Assembly (NCBI GenBank): GCA_016926235.1
Contig: JAFGOZ010000223.1
Span: forward strand, 1-7,903
DNA: 7,903 nucleotides
Reading direction: 5' to 3'
DNA from: Bacteroidales bacterium
GTDB lineage: Bacteria > Bacteroidota > Bacteroidia > Bacteroidales > UBA10428
The notes under the pieces are model-generated. The model was not told the origin of the DNA, made no database searches, and was given only the letters and a program-made list of their open reading frames with translations. Made by a program: the position numbers and the translations under genes. This document shows, one piece after another, positions 6,370 to 7,903 of this stretch (its first letter is position 1; each line of letters opens with the position of its first letter).

Positions 6370-6768
6370 TTAACCATCTATTTTTACTTGTATAGAAAAG
6401 TTTGCATCTCTTCCAATACACTGCGTCCCATGCTCTATGCCACGCATTGGAATACTAAAATTTCCAGTATCAAGTGGAATCCCTTTTAAATATTTTAATC
6501 CTTGTTGTTCTGTAAAAATTAAACCTTTTGGGATTTTGGCAGAATCATTGGGCTCTACTACGTACAAACCCTCTGTACCATTTAATAACTCATTATATTC
6601 AATACCGACATGCCCAGAAGGCAACTGAATATCTTTTATAACAAGTTTTGGTCGTGAATCACAATCATAATTTTGAAAACACCCAATAAAAAAAGGTAGC
6701 AGAAATACCAGTAGATTATTAAAAACTTTTCTGCCAATTACTAATTCGGACCAATTTCTATTTTGCAT
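6370..6768 (-). CDS. small lipoprotein with a putative-Ig (He_PIG-like) domain
   Basis: The 132-residue protein has a basic N-terminal region, a hydrophobic stretch (VFNNLLVFLLPFFIGC) and a probable lipobox FIGC with C30 as the lipidated residue, so it should be membrane-anchored and face the periplasm or surface. Residues about 47-112 match the layout of the bacterial putative Ig domain (He_PIG/cadherin-like): LPSGHVGIEYNELL, then KIPKGLIF, then LKGIPLDTGNFSIPM, corresponding to the family's usual G-x-Y ... LP-GL ... G-P-GT-F pattern. Such domains usually mediate binding rather than catalysis. AAGAGGA (6778-6784) lies 9 nt before the ATG. The gene follows the cysteine peptidase by 30 nt and is probably co-transcribed with it. 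It does not show the NPTTG motif of chagasin-type cysteine peptidase inhibitors, so an inhibitor role is only a contextual guess. Confidence 0.75.
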   Translation of the reverse strand: MQNRNWSELVIGRKVFNNLLVFLLPFFIGCFQNYDCDSRPKLVIKDIQLPSGHVGIEYNELLNGTEGLYVVEPNDSAKIPKGLIFTEQQGLKYLKGIPLDTGNFSIPMRGIEHGTQCIGRDANFSIQVKIDG

Positions 6769-6777
6769 TTAAAATGT

Positions 6778-6784
6778 TCCTCTT
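6778..6784 (-). promoter_or_regulatory. ribosome binding site of the lipoprotein gene
   Basis: AAGAGGA on the minus strand lies in the 30-nt gap after the cysteine peptidase stop, 9 nt before the ATG at 6768. It supports that start. Confidence 0.65.
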
Positions 6785-6798
6785 AGTTAATTAAGTTG

Positions 6799-7791
6799 TT
6801 AGTCATTAAGTAACAAATTAATGATAGGCGTAATATCCTGATTTGTTGAATTAAATGTTGGTTTAAAACATGAAACAGAATATTCTTTATAGCCAACTTG
6901 AATATTTTCTGGTGGATATGGGAACCAAAACCTATTACCTACAGCATCATACATTTGAAATGTAAGTGTATATAATGTGGCAGTTTTTGCAACCTCATTA
7001 ACTTTGTAAATACCACAAGCGTATGGTGCTGGGTTCTGGCAATCAATACTAGCTGTAGCCAATTTACCATTTGAAAATCCATCATAGGAACTTACTGAAG
7101 AACCAGAATATGATATGTCGAATTCAACAGCCCAAATATCTGTTAAGTAAGATCCACTACCCAGGTAATTACAGTCATACGGTCTAAATTCAGTTTGAAA
7201 ACAACGTTTTTTATTTTCTGATATTACATATTTTTTTGTATAATTTTTTGCCACAGCTATTTTAATTCCATTTGTACCATCGCACCATTTTAATGGTTTG
7301 CTAGGACAAATATTTACGCCATCATAGTCCAGTGATGCATCACCACTAAAAATGTCTGATATGAAATTAGAAGGTTTGTTGATGACGACCTCATCGATAA
7401 TCATACAGTTTCTACCATGTCCATACTTCATATAAAAATACTGGCAGTTACGACCAGAACCCCATGAATTCTTTACAATCCATGACCCTCCACCAGCACT
7501 GTCATCCCATCCAACAATACAGACTGCATGATTCAGGTTTTGTCCAAATGCCCCATCAGGTTCATCCAGATATGTAAAGCTAGCATCACTACGTATATTT
7601 ACAATGCAAATTACACCTTTTAAGCGCATTAGTGCAGATTTAATTGTATAAACATCAGGTGTACTTAGCCAGGTATTTAAACGGGAAGCATGTTTAACAG
7701 TTATTCCTCCATTCGTTGAATTCGAAATATCATTACTAAAAGCACAATCTGGTACACTTGTATGTTTCCCATATTTGTTATATCTTTCCAA
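6799..7791 (-). CDS. papain-family (C1A) cysteine peptidase, lacking its N-terminal half
   Basis: The 330 residues start at a TTG. The C-terminal lobe of a papain-like peptidase is clear: NHAVCIVGWDD gives the catalytic His88, and WIVKNSWGSG gives the catalytic Asn108, followed by YFYMKYGHGRNCM. The catalytic cysteine segment (usually Q-x-CGSCWAF, roughly 130 residues before the His) is absent, as are the signal peptide and propeptide. In frame, homology-like sequence continues upstream of the TTG (LVNNQWVIPLERY), but a TAA at 7867-7869 closes the frame and no ATG precedes. The gene is therefore truncated, or frameshifted with its 5' end beyond the window. Residues about 140-318 form an unrecognised Cys-containing accessory region with CPSKPLKWCDG (162-172), which matches a motif in the serine peptidase. 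The C terminus is DITPIINLLLND (319-330), nearly identical to that peptidase's tail. It probably forms an operon with the downstream lipoprotein. It is likely inactive as it stands. Confidence 0.8.
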   Translation of the reverse strand: MERYNKYGKHTSVPDCAFSNDISNSTNGGITVKHASRLNTWLSTPDVYTIKSALMRLKGVICIVNIRSDASFTYLDEPDGAFGQNLNHAVCIVGWDDSAGGGSWIVKNSWGSGRNCQYFYMKYGHGRNCMIIDEVVINKPSNFISDIFSGDASLDYDGVNICPSKPLKWCDGTNGIKIAVAKNYTKKYVISENKKRCFQTEFRPYDCNYLGSGSYLTDIWAVEFDISYSGSSVSSYDGFSNGKLATASIDCQNPAPYACGIYKVNEVAKTATLYTLTFQMYDAVGNRFWFPYPPENIQVGYKEYSVSCFKPTFNSTNQDITPIINLLLND

Positions 7792-7903
7792 AGGTATTAC
7801 CCACTGGTTATTAACTAATTTTTTGATGGCGTAGAAAATAAAAGACCTTAAAAAAATAGCCTCTTTTTACGATAAACAGAATAGGTCAAAACAAACATCG
7901 TAG

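Noticed and set aside
6370..6768. Chagasin-type (I42) cysteine peptidase inhibitor
   Set aside because: The position after a papain-like gene is suggestive, but the NPTTG and other loop motifs of that family are missing; the sequence fits the He_PIG-like Ig pattern better.

Overview
The window is AT-rich bacterial accessory DNA. A lipoprotein signal, several Sec signal peptides, secreted multidomain peptidases with Ig/PKD modules and a META-domain protein suggest an uncultured Gram-negative bacterium, perhaps of the Fibrobacterota/Bacteroidota/Cloacimonadota grouping. The strong AAGGAGG ribosome binding site on the large peptidase gene is not typical of Bacteroidota. This placement is inference; no phylogenetic marker gene is present.

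Layout: the left end (1-1034, + strand) is the 3' part of an IS1380-type insertion sequence whose transposase shows an apparent frame break near position 70. Everything else is coded on the minus strand in three transcription-unit-sized blocks. Read in the direction of transcription they are: (i) a 5'-truncated papain-like cysteine peptidase (6799-7791) followed 30 nt later by a small lipoprotein with a putative-Ig (He_PIG-like) fold (6370-6768); (ii) a lone small secreted protein (5476-5787); (iii) a large secreted trypsin-like/lysyl-endopeptidase-like serine peptidase with Ig and PKD modules (2263-4842) followed 12 nt later by a secreted META/HslJ-domain protein (1705-2250), translationally coupled to it.

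The blocks are separated by three same-orientation copies of a long intergenic repeat (about 1270-1564, 4904-5360, 5849-6262). One copy lies 3' of each block, while the two intra-operon junctions have none. Two copies begin with the same TTGCAA box exactly 62 nt upstream of the next start codon. The result is a cassette-like array of secreted-protein genes separated by a shared spacer. It does not match canonical integron attC sites.

The two peptidases belong to unrelated catalytic clans but share two short C-terminal signatures: a C-x2-K-x-L-x-WCDG motif and an extreme C-terminal tag DIT-x-IINLLL-x-D. The tag is conserved in protein while nearly every codon differs synonymously. This suggests a common processing, anchoring or export signal for a family of secreted peptidases, each followed by a small secreted partner gene. 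The repeat-delimited array and the C-terminal tag are the two most promising candidates for something undescribed.
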